A stretch of DNA of 64,000 nucleotides, taken from the NCBI GenBank assembly GCA_954871525.1, contig OX940865.1, positions 26,520,420 through 26,584,419 on the forward strand, given 5' to 3'. The translations under genes and the position numbers were made by a program. Positions 24,801 to 36,454 of the stretch are shown one piece after another (position 1 is the first letter of the stretch; every line of letters begins with the position of its first letter). The notes under the pieces were generated by a model. That model was not told the DNA's origin. It searched no databases and saw only the letters and a list, made by a program, of their open reading frames with translations. The stretch comes from Parietaria judaica. Its lineage: Eukaryota; Streptophyta; Magnoliopsida; Rosales; Urticaceae.

Positions 24801-24824
24801 CTCACGATTGGCATGCAATGCCTT
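21815..24824. other. AT-rich intergenic DNA downstream of methyltransferase 1
   Basis: No gene could be supported. Two diverged direct copies of about 150 bp are visible near 23821-23970 and 24041-24200: each has an RACAGTARC-like start, a ...TTTTGATTA middle and an ATTTTTTATCGYCACCG-like end. The rest shows only homopolymer runs. Confidence 0.5.
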
Positions 24825-27678
24825 CTACTTGTGAAACTCCATAACCCAAAAGTTACACACGAAGCACTCAAATCTTATGCCGCGAAATCCGGCAGCGTCG
24901 GCCAAGGCTAAGAACTCTTGCCTGCTTCGCTCTTTCCCTCCCGGACTCTGACTCATCATAAACAAGTCTACTTCGGATGTGCTCTTCACAGCCGGACTAG
25001 TCTCGGGATTGGCTGGAAGAACCGCCTCCATAACTATAACCTTGCCGTCTTCAGGAATCGCTCTATAACAATTCTTCAGCAGTTTCACGCAGTCCTCGTC
25101 GCTCCAATCATGAAGTATCCACTGATCAAAGTTGTCCAGAAAGAAAGAAGTATGTCAATAACTAATGAATTAATACACAAAGCTTGCAAAGTGAACAAAG
25201 ACGAAGATAAGCTTTATGCCTTCATGAAAATAGCATCGCCATTTGGGACGCTTTCGAACATGTCTCCACCAACATGCTCAATACCTGTAAAATCGCCAAA
25301 GCGTTCATTTGTTATAGTGTCAAAATGTGATAGAGGTTCTAGGAACTCCCCTTTTTACTAAAATGAGAGTAACAAACGCCCTTCCTTCGAGAGCACGGGT
25401 CAAACGAAGTTCTTCTTTCTCCGACGGTACGTATAAGCATGGGTCAATCGAAATGTCCGATAATTGTTTTAATCTAAATGATGATATTATTTAGTTGAGA
25501 GAGAACTAGTTTAAGTTTCACTAGTTCTCTTTTCTTACGGTTTAAACTCTAATATTTTTCGTTTATATTATATTCTGAGCCTCGTCTTTCTTTGTGTTTG
25601 TTAAGTGCCAACTTTGTTGAGATTCGAGCTCATTATGCGAGATTCCGCGCCATCATCTTTTACTTAAAATAAATCAAAGGATATCCTTCTTAACAAAATC
25701 AGTGTGCCTTTTTTGGTATTGCAATATTAGTCACTGTATTCTCATTTGAAATATTTTGTGAAAATTTGATGGAAACTAATTTGGCAAAAAAATTCAAAAA
25801 TTTACCTCTTATAATATAAAAAAAGTTCAAAAGTATTCTAATTTTTTATTGGTTTTATTATTAAATGATTAGTAGTTAAAATAAATATTTCCAATAATTT
25901 TATTATTTAAAAAAAAACATCGGTTATCAATATATATACCCGTAAAATTTGGTCAGCATAGTCAATTATTGATTTTTAAAACCTTACGAAAAATTTCATC
26001 ACTGCTCGGTATGCCTCTAAAATTGGACCATCGGGTATAGTTATCGTAGGGGTGAAAATTTTGTACTCGGTTTCCGGTATTTAGTTGTCGTTTTTTAGCA
26101 TGTCATTTCTTTTAAGTCGTTTACTATTATGTTCTTAATCTATTATTTTATTTTTTCAGCCCATTATTTTAACATGTCATTTATTTTTCAGCCATAACAC
26201 CGTGTTTTATTTAACACGTCATTTCTTATATGTCGTTTTGTTATAAAAAATAATTTGTTTGTACTCGGTATTTACTATTTAGCATTTTAGACTCGGTTTG
26301 TTGCACTGAGATCTGAATTTGGTATTGTGAAGTTCACGACGTGAACTCGGATCTTGCATTTGTTTATTTTGTATTTTGCTTTTGTACTCGGATTTGGTAT
26401 TTTACGTTTTGGTTTACTTGGATTTGGTATTTTACATTTTGGATTCACTCGGATTTGGTCATTTTCATATTTCTATCTTGGATTTTGTCCCGATTTTTTG
26501 TCCCGAATTTTTGTCCTAAAAAAATCGGGATTTTAATCGGTGTCCCGGTCCTGGTTCTGATTTAAATAAAAAACAAGGACTTTTCAGAACCAAAACCAAA
26601 ACCGGGACAGAAAAGTGTGTCCCGATTTTTCTGGGACAGGGACAAAAAATAGTCAAATTCCCGGTTCCCGGTTCTGGTTTCAGCCCTAATATCGGTTTCT
26701 GGACTCTAAAATTTTGTATCACATAAGATAAAATAGTAATAATAATACCTTGATAAATGGGGGCATGTTTTATGACATGAGGCAAGTCAAAATTTATAGC
26801 CTTGATATGTGGATACTTGGCAGTGATGAAGTTGAGTGTCACTCCAATGCCACCTCCAACATCTATCAGCTTGTTGAGCCTCTCAAACCCTCTGTAAATA
26901 TGGAGGATGCTCTTCATGACCATGGTGGTGTGGCTCAGCATTCCCGTGTTGAGAACGTGACTGAATCTCGGATCCGAGCATGCATACTCGAAAATGTCGG
27001 TTCCGTATACCCTGTTGAACGGAATTCCTCCCCCGAGAATCGAATTTTTCAGTTCAGCCCTGTGATTGGAATAGATTAAGCAATTAAATTATGAGCATTG
27101 AACAAATCTACTCATCCGACCCGACCCCGCCGGATTTCTCGACATCCCATATAAATATATCCTAGTTCTGCGACTGCTAGACTTATTGTTAATGGTTTAT
27201 TTTATAAGAAATAAAACTATTCATTATAATAAGAATAAGTTTCTGAAACATAATATAGATAGTACCAGCTTCCCATGGAGACCTTGTCTTGGATGAAAGC
27301 CATCAATGGCCCCAAAGAAACACCATCTTCATTAGTGACGAAGTGCTTCGACGCAGGAGCGAGACTGTATAGCCTCTTGTCGCCGACCACCGAGCAGTGG
27401 AGCACAGAATGGCTAGCCAACAGCCTCAGCACGCGATCGAGCATCTCCGGTGCCGAAGGGTTCGTGTTGCCGGCCATTTGGGCTGCAATCTCCCAAGGAG
27501 AAAGCTCGGCTTTTTCGCCGGCCTTCGCTATGATGTCGAAGACTCCGAGCTCGACCGCTGATTGCAGCGACATGGACAGAACGGAGGACATGACGAGCTG
27601 CATCGCGTACACGTAGCTCTCTTCCTCTTCTTCTGATCTCACTGCCACAGGGCTTCCTGGCTCCAAAGAAGGTGACAT
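24825..27678 (-). CDS. COMT-like S-adenosylmethionine O-methyltransferase, copy 1
   Basis: Four exons: 27678-27266, 27059-26749, 25284-25220 and 25121-24825. They join in frame to 361 residues, close to the 360-365 usual for COMT. The N-terminus ([13 protein letters not shown]) is a plant methyltransferase dimerisation domain. The SAM site LIDVGGGIG is at about 202-210, [10 protein letters not shown] follows, [20 protein letters not shown] spans exon 3, and the catalytic HDWSDE has His at about 267. Intron 3 has a GC donor (ATGAAG|GCATAA). The phenolic-pocket positions differ from lignin COMT (FIQDK for MNQDK, SPGGKER for NPGGKER), and the ends resemble the COMT-like group that includes anthranilate N-methyltransferase. 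The substrate is therefore unknown. It probably methylates a small aromatic in the cytosol. Intron 2 is 1464 bp and holds repeats. Confidence 0.9.
26330..26480. repeat. short tandem repeats in methyltransferase 1 intron 2
   Basis: Units of about 28 bp built on CTCGGATTTGGTATTTTAC and TTTTGG recur several times. Neighbouring sequence to about 26690 is rich in CCGGTTCTGG-like words on both strands. Loosely similar words occur in introns of copies 2 and 3. Confidence 0.5.
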
Positions 27679-28074
27679 TGTTGATATATCAAAATGGTCA
27701 GCGACTTGTTTTGAAAATGTTCTGATGCTATCAATAATTTGTGTCTCTTGAGAAACTAATATTGATAGTATCTATAGCCAGCATGAAACTAGTATGTGTA
27801 TATATATATATATATAGTAATTGGCGCTGTCCTCTCCTAGCTAGGTTTACTCTTTTCAAAAAAAAAAAAATCAAAACAGTACTATATAGAATTTATAATT
27901 TTCTATAACGGAAATGAATCATAGTAATTTCGAACTCTAAGAAAAATGTGCATTTCCCTTGATTATAGAAATTTTCCTTCATGATAAAATGGGAGTTTTT
28001 ACCTGCGAATCTGCGATGAATCAAAACATGAAGGGGGGATATCATTTAAAAAAAAAACCCATAGCACAACATGT
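27679..28074. other. upstream region of methyltransferase 1
   Basis: AT-rich, with a (TA)n run near 27798-27816. It is the likely promoter region of the minus-strand gene. I did not identify a certain TATA box. Confidence 0.4.
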
Positions 28075-28500
28075 CTAGGGGCTGAACAAAAAATACGACA
28101 TGTTTACGATACGATATAAATGGGTTAGGGGTCAACCTTAATAAATATGGCTTCCACCGTGTCGAACATGATTAATACGATTAAATAACGGGTGAATATG
28201 ATCTGAATACGACAGCACAATGAGACTTAATTAGACACGATTAAGGAATAATTTTTTTTTCTTTTATGTTAAAAGAAGTTTTTAAGTTCTAATACTTATT
28301 ACATATGAAAATTTATGTATGTTTATTACATAAATTATGTTGTTTAATTGATGAAGATCGGAAATTGTTAATTAGTTTCAAAATTCTAGATTATATAACT
28401 ATAAATTATATAATTATATTAATTAAGTTAACTAAAATTTAAAGTGAACTAATTTAATCGGAAGTACCAAAATAAGTTAAATGAGTATGATTAAGAAAAA
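28075..28500. mobile_element. decayed relative of the hAT-type element
   Basis: Stretches such as ACCGTGTCGAACA, GATTAATACGATTAAATAA and TTAGACACGATTAA closely parallel the intact-ended element at 59139-59707. The terminal repeats are not preserved here, so this is a truncated, mutated copy. Confidence 0.6.
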
Positions 28501-29019
28501 TTGGTTTTCAAAAGCAAAGGAACTAGAGAAAAACATATTCACAAGACAAAGAGTAATGGCTTGCTATAAAAATAAAAAAAGTAATACAGAAGTGGGCAAA
28601 ATGGCATCTACTTATCAAAAAATTTGATTCCAACATGATAAAGATTTGCGCAGATTTGCTCACACTTTTTTATCGAGTGGATTTTTTTTTTTATAAAATA
28701 TCAATATGATGATTATTTTTCTCCTTTTGTGGTTCATGATAATATTTTTAATTCGTTTTCTAATTTGAAAATTTGTTTAAGTATTAATTTCTTCAAATTG
28801 CATGGTCACTTATGGCTCATATATTTTTCCTCCCTTAGTTTAATTTTAGTGCTCGGACACTTTTATATGATTATGTTTATCCACTAGCGTTACGCTCTTC
28901 TGTTTCTATTTTAAGATTTTCTTGAAGTTTTATTTCTTCGACATGATCAGTCAAATATCATTTATTAATTTTTCCATTTCAAATTTTAAAAATATATAAA
29001 AAAAAAATAACAGGAGAGC

Positions 29020-29372
29020 TAACTCCAAAACGCCGTCCTTAGTTTGGATTGTAGGCTGCAAGTCGCATACTGCATGAAGCCGGAATCGCTAGTAATCGAT
29101 CACCGACCAGCCATACAACGTTGAATTCGGTCAGGGCCTTGTACACACCGCCAATCACACTATGAGAGCTGGCCATGCCTAAATTCGTTACCTTAGTAGT
29201 AAGGTGGGGGAAGCTGAAGGAAAGGCTAGTGACTGGAGTAAAATCGTAACAATGTAGTCGTATTGGATGGTGCGGTTGGGTCATTTTTCCGGGGAGCTAA
29301 TGCTTGTTGAGTATATCGGTTTGACACTGCTTCACACTTGAAAAATGAGCGAGCCTACGTCTTAGTTAAGGA
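29020..29372 (+). pseudogene. nuclear copy of plastid 16S rRNA 3' end and spacer
   Basis: Words such as GAAGCCGGAATCGCTAGTAA, GCCTTGTACACACCGCC, GAGCTGGCCATGCC and GGCTAGTGACTGGAGT identify the 3' end of 16S rRNA. GAGCTAATGCTTGTTG and TTTGACACTGCTTCACAC then follow from the plastid 16S-23S spacer. Many substitutions and small insertions, several of them C-to-T or G-to-A, are seen by comparison with plastid sequence recalled from memory. It is an old nuclear plastid-DNA insertion and not a working rRNA gene. Confidence 0.9.
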
Positions 29373-29638
29373 TCTAGGTTTTGATAGTCAAAATTATTGG
29401 GCCGGGCCTGCACACCCGTAATTGGCAGCATATAAGATGTCTTTAATTTTTCGGTGTAAAAACGACATTTATCCAACGATTAGAACTAATGGTGAGGCAA
29501 ATTTCAACTGAGATATGGTAAAAACACTATTTTGGAGTGTCAATGATCAAGTACTTTATTTGAAATAAAAATATATTCAGAGGATTTCAATCTCACTAAC
29601 ACAAGTTTTATCCTCACTATTGACATGAAGTTCTGCAT
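29373..29638. other. AT-rich spacer downstream of methyltransferase 2
   Basis: No feature recognised between the plastid relic and the stop codon of the middle methyltransferase. Confidence 0.5.
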
Positions 29639-29743
29639 TTACTTGTGAAACTCCATAACCCAAAGGTTACACACAAAGCCCTCAAATCTTACGCCGCCAA
29701 ATCCGGCGGCGGTGGCCAGGGCTAAGAACTCTTCCCTGCTTCG

Positions 29744-32700
29744 TGTTGGGATTTATGCCCACAAAGGAGACATGAAGGACCTTTTAGCAAATAATTAAGT
29801 TTATTAATAAAGTACTCGATGTAATAATACGATTATGTTCTTTTGCTGAGAATTAAATAAAGATTAAATATTCATTCTTATTTATTTAAGTTTGTGTTTA
29901 TGCATATATGTCTACGCCCTGAAACTATCATCAACGAAAGAAGAGTTAATTACAGACTTAACAAGATACCTCTTCTTGATAAGTTTAAAACAAAACAGTT
30001 CGCAATCTTAGGATCGATGGGGCAATCGTATCTAATTAATGATTGTTTGAATAAACTACTGATACCGGATCTTGTGATATTAAGAGTTGTGACTCTGGAG
30101 TTTATTCTTGATGTCTTAATGAAGACACTGAACTAGACCTGTGACACTTTGAAGTTTGAGGTAAAACCGTTTCATTACTCGAAGCTTCAAAATCACAAAC
30201 GAGGGGTATTTTCGTAATTACCTAAATCCTGAAGTGGGTAGATAATTTCTTGTGACACTTTGTGACACTTGACTAGTCAATGGGCAAGATCCAAATAATG
30301 GATCAAAGACCCAATGGTTGGTGTCATAATACTGTCTCGTTGAATTATGTGATTCATAGATATGGAATTTGTGTTATAAGAATGCTACGACATTAGTATC
30401 ACATCATGCTTTGTTCTTTGAAGTGTGAATGAACAAACCGGGCCTAGTACTCATTGAATAATATATTCTTTGAAGAAAACATGTGACATGTTGTGACATC
30501 TCACCTTATGTTTTTCTCATTCACAAACAACAAATGAGTTGGTGAAATAATAACTAAGGGGTAAAACGGTAATTTTACATTCCTCTTAGTTGCTGATACA
30601 CACAAAAGGTAATATCGTAAAATACACCGTGGACCGTGTGAAGAATAGTTGTATCACATCAAACGGAAATAAGAACGCATATGAACTTAGAGATTGTCAG
30701 CATTGGTCCTTGAGTGGAATCGACCAATGTTAAGAATTAAAAGGCGGGAAAAGTTTGTGAACTTTTGTGTCCAGACTTTATTCTAAAGCTTCGTTTATGT
30801 GGGTCCATGAGGTCTCAATGTTAGACTTTTGGACGAGATTTTGATGAACATAATAAGTAGGGTAAACTGCGGCTAATGTACCCAATGTTTGATTTTCTGC
30901 GGATTATGTACTCAATGTTTATTTTCGACGGCTAATGTACACAATGTTTGATCCGTTAGATTTTTTTTGTTTTCCGTCAGTTGACCGTTAGAGAGTTATA
31001 TGTACACTTTTCGTATTTTTTACATAACTCACTCATTTTTTGTCCAAATTTTATGCACAACCTATGGTTGGAAAGATAAGAGATAGATCTACAACTTTAA
31101 TGTTTTAAGTTTTGTAAAATAAGTTTTAAAAAAATACGAAATTTCAAGTACAACGTAAAACTGGACATTAGTTTAATGCAAAATATTTGTTTCGAGCAAA
31201 TTTTAATATACTTAATGACTTTTTATGATGAAACGTAAAAGCAAAAAGTTGTAGATAAATGTTTTATCTTTCCAACGGGTGTTTATTTATAAATTTTGGA
31301 TAAAAAACGAGTGAGTTATGCCAAAAATATGAAATATTATTTCACATCACATCTTTTATATTTTTGGCATAACTCACTCATTTTTTGTCAAAAATTTATA
31401 AATTAACACCCGTTGGAAAGATAAAACATTTATCTACAACTTGTTTCTTTTATGTTTCATCATAAAAAGTCATTAAGTATATTAAAATTTGCTCGAAACA
31501 AATATTTTGCATTAAACTAATGTCCAGTTTTACGTTGTACTTGAAATTTCGTATTTTTTTAAAACTTATTTTACAAAACTTAAAACATTAAAGTTGTAGA
31601 TCTATCTCTTATCTTTCCAACCATAGGTCGTGCATAAAATTTGGACAAAAAATGAGTGAGTTATGTCAAAAATACGAAAAGTGTACATATAACTCTCTAA
31701 CGGTCAACTGACGGAAAACCCAAAAATATCTAACGGATCAAACATTGGGTACATTAGCCGCCAAAAATAAACATTGGGTATATAATCCGCAGAAAATCAA
31801 ACATTGGGTACATTAGCCGCAGTTTACCCTAATAAGTATTAAAAATATGTAAAGTTGATTTATTGAAATCTCACTTTAAGTTCAATTATTGAATTGAAAT
31901 ATTTTTAAGTACAAAATTGGTTTGATAATTTTCTCTTATGTATAAATTGCGATTTATACTATGGTAATTATTTTCTCATGATAAAATAAATAAATAGTTA
32001 TTTTATTTTAATCACCTTTATTAAATATCATAAGTTGTATAATTATATTGATAATTACACATTTATGCGAATTTAATAAATAAAAAAAAGGGAAAATTAA
32101 TCTTTAGATATTTTTGCCAAATCAATATGCGCATAAGAAATTGGAAAAGATTTGGTCTTTGACTTGGTCTACAAATTACCAACGGGTTATGATTATTAAT
32201 ATATATATTGATATATATTAAAGAATATGATAAGATCCATATCTTTGACTTGGGCTTTGATTTGAATTAAATAATTGATTTAATCTAATCCAATATATGA
32301 TGGTTATATATATGAGATATAGATCACGTTAAAAAAACCCAAGACTTCCCATTCGCACACTTTTTAGAAAAGCAACAGAGAATTTTTTTATTTTTTTTCT
32401 CATTCGTTCGCTGCTTTTAGAAAAGCAACCAGAGAAAGAATTTTTTCTTAAGCTTCGCATACTGTATGTGCATATAGTTTGGGAGAAATATTAAGGCAAA
32501 AGTTGTTTTCTTTTTCTTTTCTCTTGTTCATAAAGAGCACACTCTCTTCATCTCAAAAATATCCGAAAGCCATAGCATCGAATCCATCGTAGTTGTTTGA
32601 TTGAAGACGGAGGGACGACTCGCGAAGATCGACGACGAAAATCGTGAATAAATTCCGGATTTGTAAGTGTTCTTAATCCTATAATTGTTATATAATTTTT

Positions 32701-32883
32701 CTGGAAATTTCTTCATTCGTTGTTTACGTAATAAATTATTTTGCATGTATGATAATTGTTTTTAACGTTATGGTTATTTTAATATGTCAAAAATCTGTTT
32801 TCATATTAAAAAGAAATTTTGAAACTCCGCCGTAACTTGTTACGTTCATTATTTATATTAAAAAGTTTAATATCGATCCAACA
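29744..32883 (+). mobile_element. solo LTR (copia-like) inserted in a methyltransferase exon
   Basis: Starts TGTTGGGATTTATGCCC and ends TATCGATCCAACA, i.e. TG...CA ends, with a 5-bp duplication CTTCG on both sides (29739-29743 and 32884-32888). No gag-pol frame, primer-binding site or second LTR copy is found inside. Subtracting the nested palindrome and its duplication leaves about 2.16 kb, which is best explained as a long single LTR left after LTR-LTR recombination. A non-autonomous element with unrecognised ends is the alternative. Confidence 0.75.
30860..31829. mobile_element. 970-bp palindromic Mutator-like non-autonomous element
   Basis: Begins GGGTAAACTGCGGC and ends with its inverse, flanked by the perfect 9-bp duplication TAATAAGTA (30851-30859 and 31830-31838). 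Nearly the whole element is one inverted repeat: two arms of roughly 465 bp around a short centre near 31345. The outer arms carry short repeats of the form CGG(C)TAATGTACCCAATG. There is no coding capacity. It is nested in the solo LTR and is therefore younger than it. Confidence 0.9.
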
Positions 32884-35492
32884 CTTCGCTCCTTCCCTCC
32901 CGGATTCTGAGTCATCATGAACACGTCTATTTGGGATGTGGTTTTCACAGCCGAGCTAGTCTCGGGATAAGCAGGAAGAATCGCCTCCATAACTATAACT
33001 GTACCGGTTTCTGGAATTGCTTCGTAACAATTATTCAACAGTTTCAAGCAACGCTCGTCGCTCCAATCATGAAGTATCCACTGAAAAAATTGTCCAAAAA
33101 AGAAAGAAATATTTCAATTAATTAATACACAAAGGTTTTAAAGTGAACAAAAAGGAGTTAAGAAGTCTTTTGCCTTCATGAAAATGGCATCTCCATTTGG
33201 GACACTTTCGAACATGTCTCCACCTACATGCTCCATACCTGCATTACACCATTTTTTTTATTATTAATCGGTACAATACCGTTTTGAAGGGTTGGCCTCC
33301 GGTCGGAAATTGGCTTCCGGGCAATTGATTTCAGCAAGTTTGTGGCCGCAGCACGAAATTTTCTATTAAAGAAAAACGATAAAACAAGTTTTGAAACAAA
33401 TAAAAAACATTCACTTCATGGTTTGCAACATACTCCCGTGATCTACCTTAGCGAGACCTTTTTTATTATTATTTCATAAGAAATTGTTGGAAAATAATTG
33501 AATAAGAATTAACTGATCAACCATCAATCCCGAACTGGGCCTAAACGGTCCATAGAACTCTTGAACGCATGTCGCACCACAAGTTTTGAGGCGTGTCGGA
33601 CATAAAAACACACAAAAGAAAAAAAAAAACGAATTCGGAAAAAATATTACCCGGATAAGAAGGGGCGTCTTTTATGACGTGAGGCAAGTCAAAGTTAACA
33701 GCCTTAATATGTGGGTATTTTGCGGTGATCAAGCTGAGAGTCACTTCGAGACCACCACCGACATCGACAAGTGTCTTGAGCTTCTCGAAACCTTTATAAT
33801 TCTTTAGGACGTTCTTGATAAAAATGGTGGTTTGGTTATGCATGGCCTTGTTGAAAACCTGATTGAACCTCGGATCCAAGCCCGGATACTCGAAAGCGTG
33901 TGTGCCGTAGACCCGATTGAACGGAATTCGTCCCTCGAGAATTGAGTTTTTCAGTTCACTCCTGCAATCAAAGTGCAGCTATCGAGTCAGATCAAGTTAT
34001 GCATTGCTTTGTTGCCAAAGTAAGAATATCAATTTTCAAAAACCTGGCCACCGGCAATTACCCGGTTTAAAATATTTAGTTTTGGTGTAAAAGATAGTAC
34101 CTAGATCCGGGATCTGGGTTAACTAGCAGCCCGATGAAGCCATTCCGGCCCCGTTCTACAAAAAATATCTGGCTAGTGGGACCAAAAGGTTAAAAATCTC
34201 GATTTTTTGTTCTGGTTTAATCCAAAAAGAATTTGGAGTAAAAACCATAATTGCATTACCCGTTTTAAAACAATCCCGGTTCCTCGTCTTGGTTTCACCC
34301 ATGAGAATCAATTCTTGTAAGATAAATCAGCTCCTGATTTATAATTGTGTTTTATTATTATTATTATTATTTAACTTAGAAGCATGTTTTTTTAAAACCC
34401 GAATTCTTTTCTTAGATCGGGTAAAAAATTCTCTTAAGAAAATTGAATCAGTGTTTTATTTCCAGAACTGATCCTCCGCATTACTTAATAAAAAATTCCT
34501 TTTATTACTATTTCAAACAATAATTTGCAGAATAAGCTTGAAAAAATAATTTCTCCATAACTTTTTGCACAGAGACAGAGGATGGCTGCGGGCAGAATCG
34601 GCCTGCCCGTGCCCGTTTATAATTTGCCCGCCAAAAAATGATGATGAGCAGCCCTTTATTTTTAATTTCTAGTTCTGTTCTTCGTTTTCCCGAGAAAACT
34701 GAGTGCGGTTTTCAATTTTCAGAGCCGGAAATCCGGTTCTCTTAAAAACCGGGTTTTTTACTCGTTTCCTAAGCAAAGTAGATGGAACGTAACAAAGAGT
34801 ACCCGCTTTCCATGAAGATCTTGTCCTGGATCAAAGCCATCAATGGCCCCAACGAAACACCGTCTTCGTTAGTGACGAAGTACTTCGACGCCGGAGCGAG
34901 ACCGTAGAGCCTCTCGTCGCCGACCACCGAGCAGCGGAGAACGGAGTGGCTCGCCAGCAGCCTCAGCACGCGATCCAGCATCCCCGGCGCTGACGGGTTG
35001 GCGTTTCCAGCCATCTTGGAAGCAATATCCGACGCTGAAAGCTCCGCTTTCTCCCCAGCGCTGGCGATGATGTCGAAGACGCCGAGCTCGATCGCCGACC
35101 GCAGCGACATGGGCAGCACGGAGGACATGACGAGCTGCATCGCGTACGCGTAGCTCTCTTCCTCTTCTTCTGATCCCACTACCATTGTTGGTGTTTGCGG
35201 AGAGTTTGTGACTGCTTTCGAATATCCAGAGTGTATGTTGTAAAGCAAATGGTGTTGCTAATAAGAGACAGCAAAGTGCGGAACTGGTCAGAAGCTACGA
35301 TGAAAGTTATTAGGGATATTAGCGGTATATGTTCCAATTCTGTTCCAAAGTGCGGCGTTATATTGCTATTTTTTCTAAATGACATATGTCGACAATCTCT
35401 TAAAATGTATGCCCATTCAACCTCGAATAATTATCAGTCAAACACCATAGTATATGGACACGTTTCGCTGTCTCCTTCTATGTTTATTAATA

Positions 35493-35715
35493 GGGTTAAT
35501 TGCGGCAAAAGTACCTAACTTTTGGTCAAATTCTCTGTTGTGTATACAACCTCCGTAAATGACGGCAAAAGTACTCAACCTTAACATTGGGGAGTTGACC
35601 AACGATTTCCATCCAAAATCACTGTTCTTCCGTTAGCCATCCGTTTGATATCGCCTACGTGGCTGTTTCACACTCGCTGACAAGGCAAGTCGTTGCCACG
35701 TGTACAGTACACGTC
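35493..35715 (+). repeat. left terminal inverted repeat of the Mutator-like element
   Basis: Contains sub-terminal repeats of the form CGGCAAAAGTACYYAAC (near 35503 and 35560), and an internal GTGTACAGTACACGTC palindromic word near its inner end. Confidence 0.85.
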
Positions 35716-35989
35716 AAAAAAAAAACTCAGAAAATGTAAAGAAAACGTTAAGAAAAAAACAAAAGAAATAATAAAACGAATAAGAAAATAAATAAAACTA
35801 AACACAATTAATAAAAACAAAACATTAAAATCTCATTTAAAAAACACTCGACATTGATATTGAACCCAAAATACTATGGTTCTTCTTTAGGGATTCCTCT
35901 TCTTCGGCCCTCTTCTTCACCGAATCCTCTGACACGAAGGAGTCGTTTCTTCCTATTCGGCCAATCTTCTTCTTTCAGCACTACGTCGG

Positions 35990-36454
35990 ATGGATTCTCA
36001 GGGTTCTGTTTTGTCCACTGGGGATAAACGACATGGAAAACTTGGTGCATGCCCGTCTCAACCCGGTAGTGAATTGGTTTGCCTCTGTGGAGCGACGACA
36101 GTCCTATACATTTTCGGGACCAATTTGAACCCGGGACGACGGTTCCGTAGATGTTACAGGACGAAGGTATGAAATTGTTAATGATAATATGCAGTTTTAG
36201 TTTATAAATGTGATGATGGTTGCTAAATCTGGATTGATCTTAAATAGGAAGTAAAAGGGTGCCGTTTTTTTCACTGGATTAATCCGCCGATTGGGCATGT
36301 TGATGGTGACGATGTTCTAGCCCGCTACCAAGACGGGAATGCCGAATACAAGTGCCGGTTTGAGAAACCAGGGCTGGTTGTTGTTATAAGCCGGCGTAAT
36401 ATTGTGTTTTTCCTAGTTAGTGTTGCAAGCTTAATGATGTTGAAATTAGAATGA
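35990..36454 (+). CDS. GRF-type zinc-finger small protein, carried by the Mutator-like element
   Basis: Two exons, 35990-36166 and 36248-36454, joined in phase 0 across AAG|GTATGA ... AAATAG|GAAGTA, give 127 residues. The zinc finger reads CLCGATTVLYIFGT then NPGRRFRRCYRTK in exon 1 and GCRFFHWINPP in exon 2. The pattern C-x-C-G ... NPGRRF-x-x-C ... GC-x-FF-x-W is the GRF finger, a nucleic-acid binding fold. The C-terminus (NIVFFLVSVASLMMLKLE) is hydrophobic and may be a membrane anchor, as in other plant single-GRF proteins. These are frequent inside plant transposons. Whether it serves the element is unknown. Confidence 0.8.

Larger units (their letters stand above)
29639..35185 (-). pseudogene. 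COMT-like methyltransferase, copy 2, last exon split by an LTR
   Basis: Exons 35185-34803, 33961-33651, 33238-33174 and an exon 4 in two pieces, 33080-32884 and 29738-29639. The pieces total 297 bp, exactly the length of exon 4 in copies 1 and 3, and resume in frame, so the only disruption there is the inserted LTR and its CTTCG duplication. Read as it stands, the protein diverges after GGKERS and stops a few residues later, losing about 32 C-terminal residues. The start ATG at 35185 (MVVGSEEEEE) aligns with the other copies. Two key substitutions are visible: the SAM motif reads GGGLE instead of GGGLG (about residue 200), and exon 1 ends in MESG where COMT has MESW. Intron 3 has a GC donor. 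It is most likely non-functional. Confidence 0.88.

Noticed and set aside
26040..26700. A hAT-like element in methyltransferase 1 intron 2 (ends TAGGGGTGAAAA and CAGCCCTA)
   Set aside because: The ends are only partly inverse and the flanking 8-bp sequences do not match, so a complete element is not supported.
29020..29372. A functional 16S rRNA gene
   Set aside because: Only the 3' end is present, with many substitutions and indels in near-invariant rRNA positions. It is a nuclear plastid-DNA relic.
29894..30136. 80-codon frame inside the solo LTR
   Set aside because: No similarity to gag or pol, and it sits in LTR sequence. Judged a chance frame.
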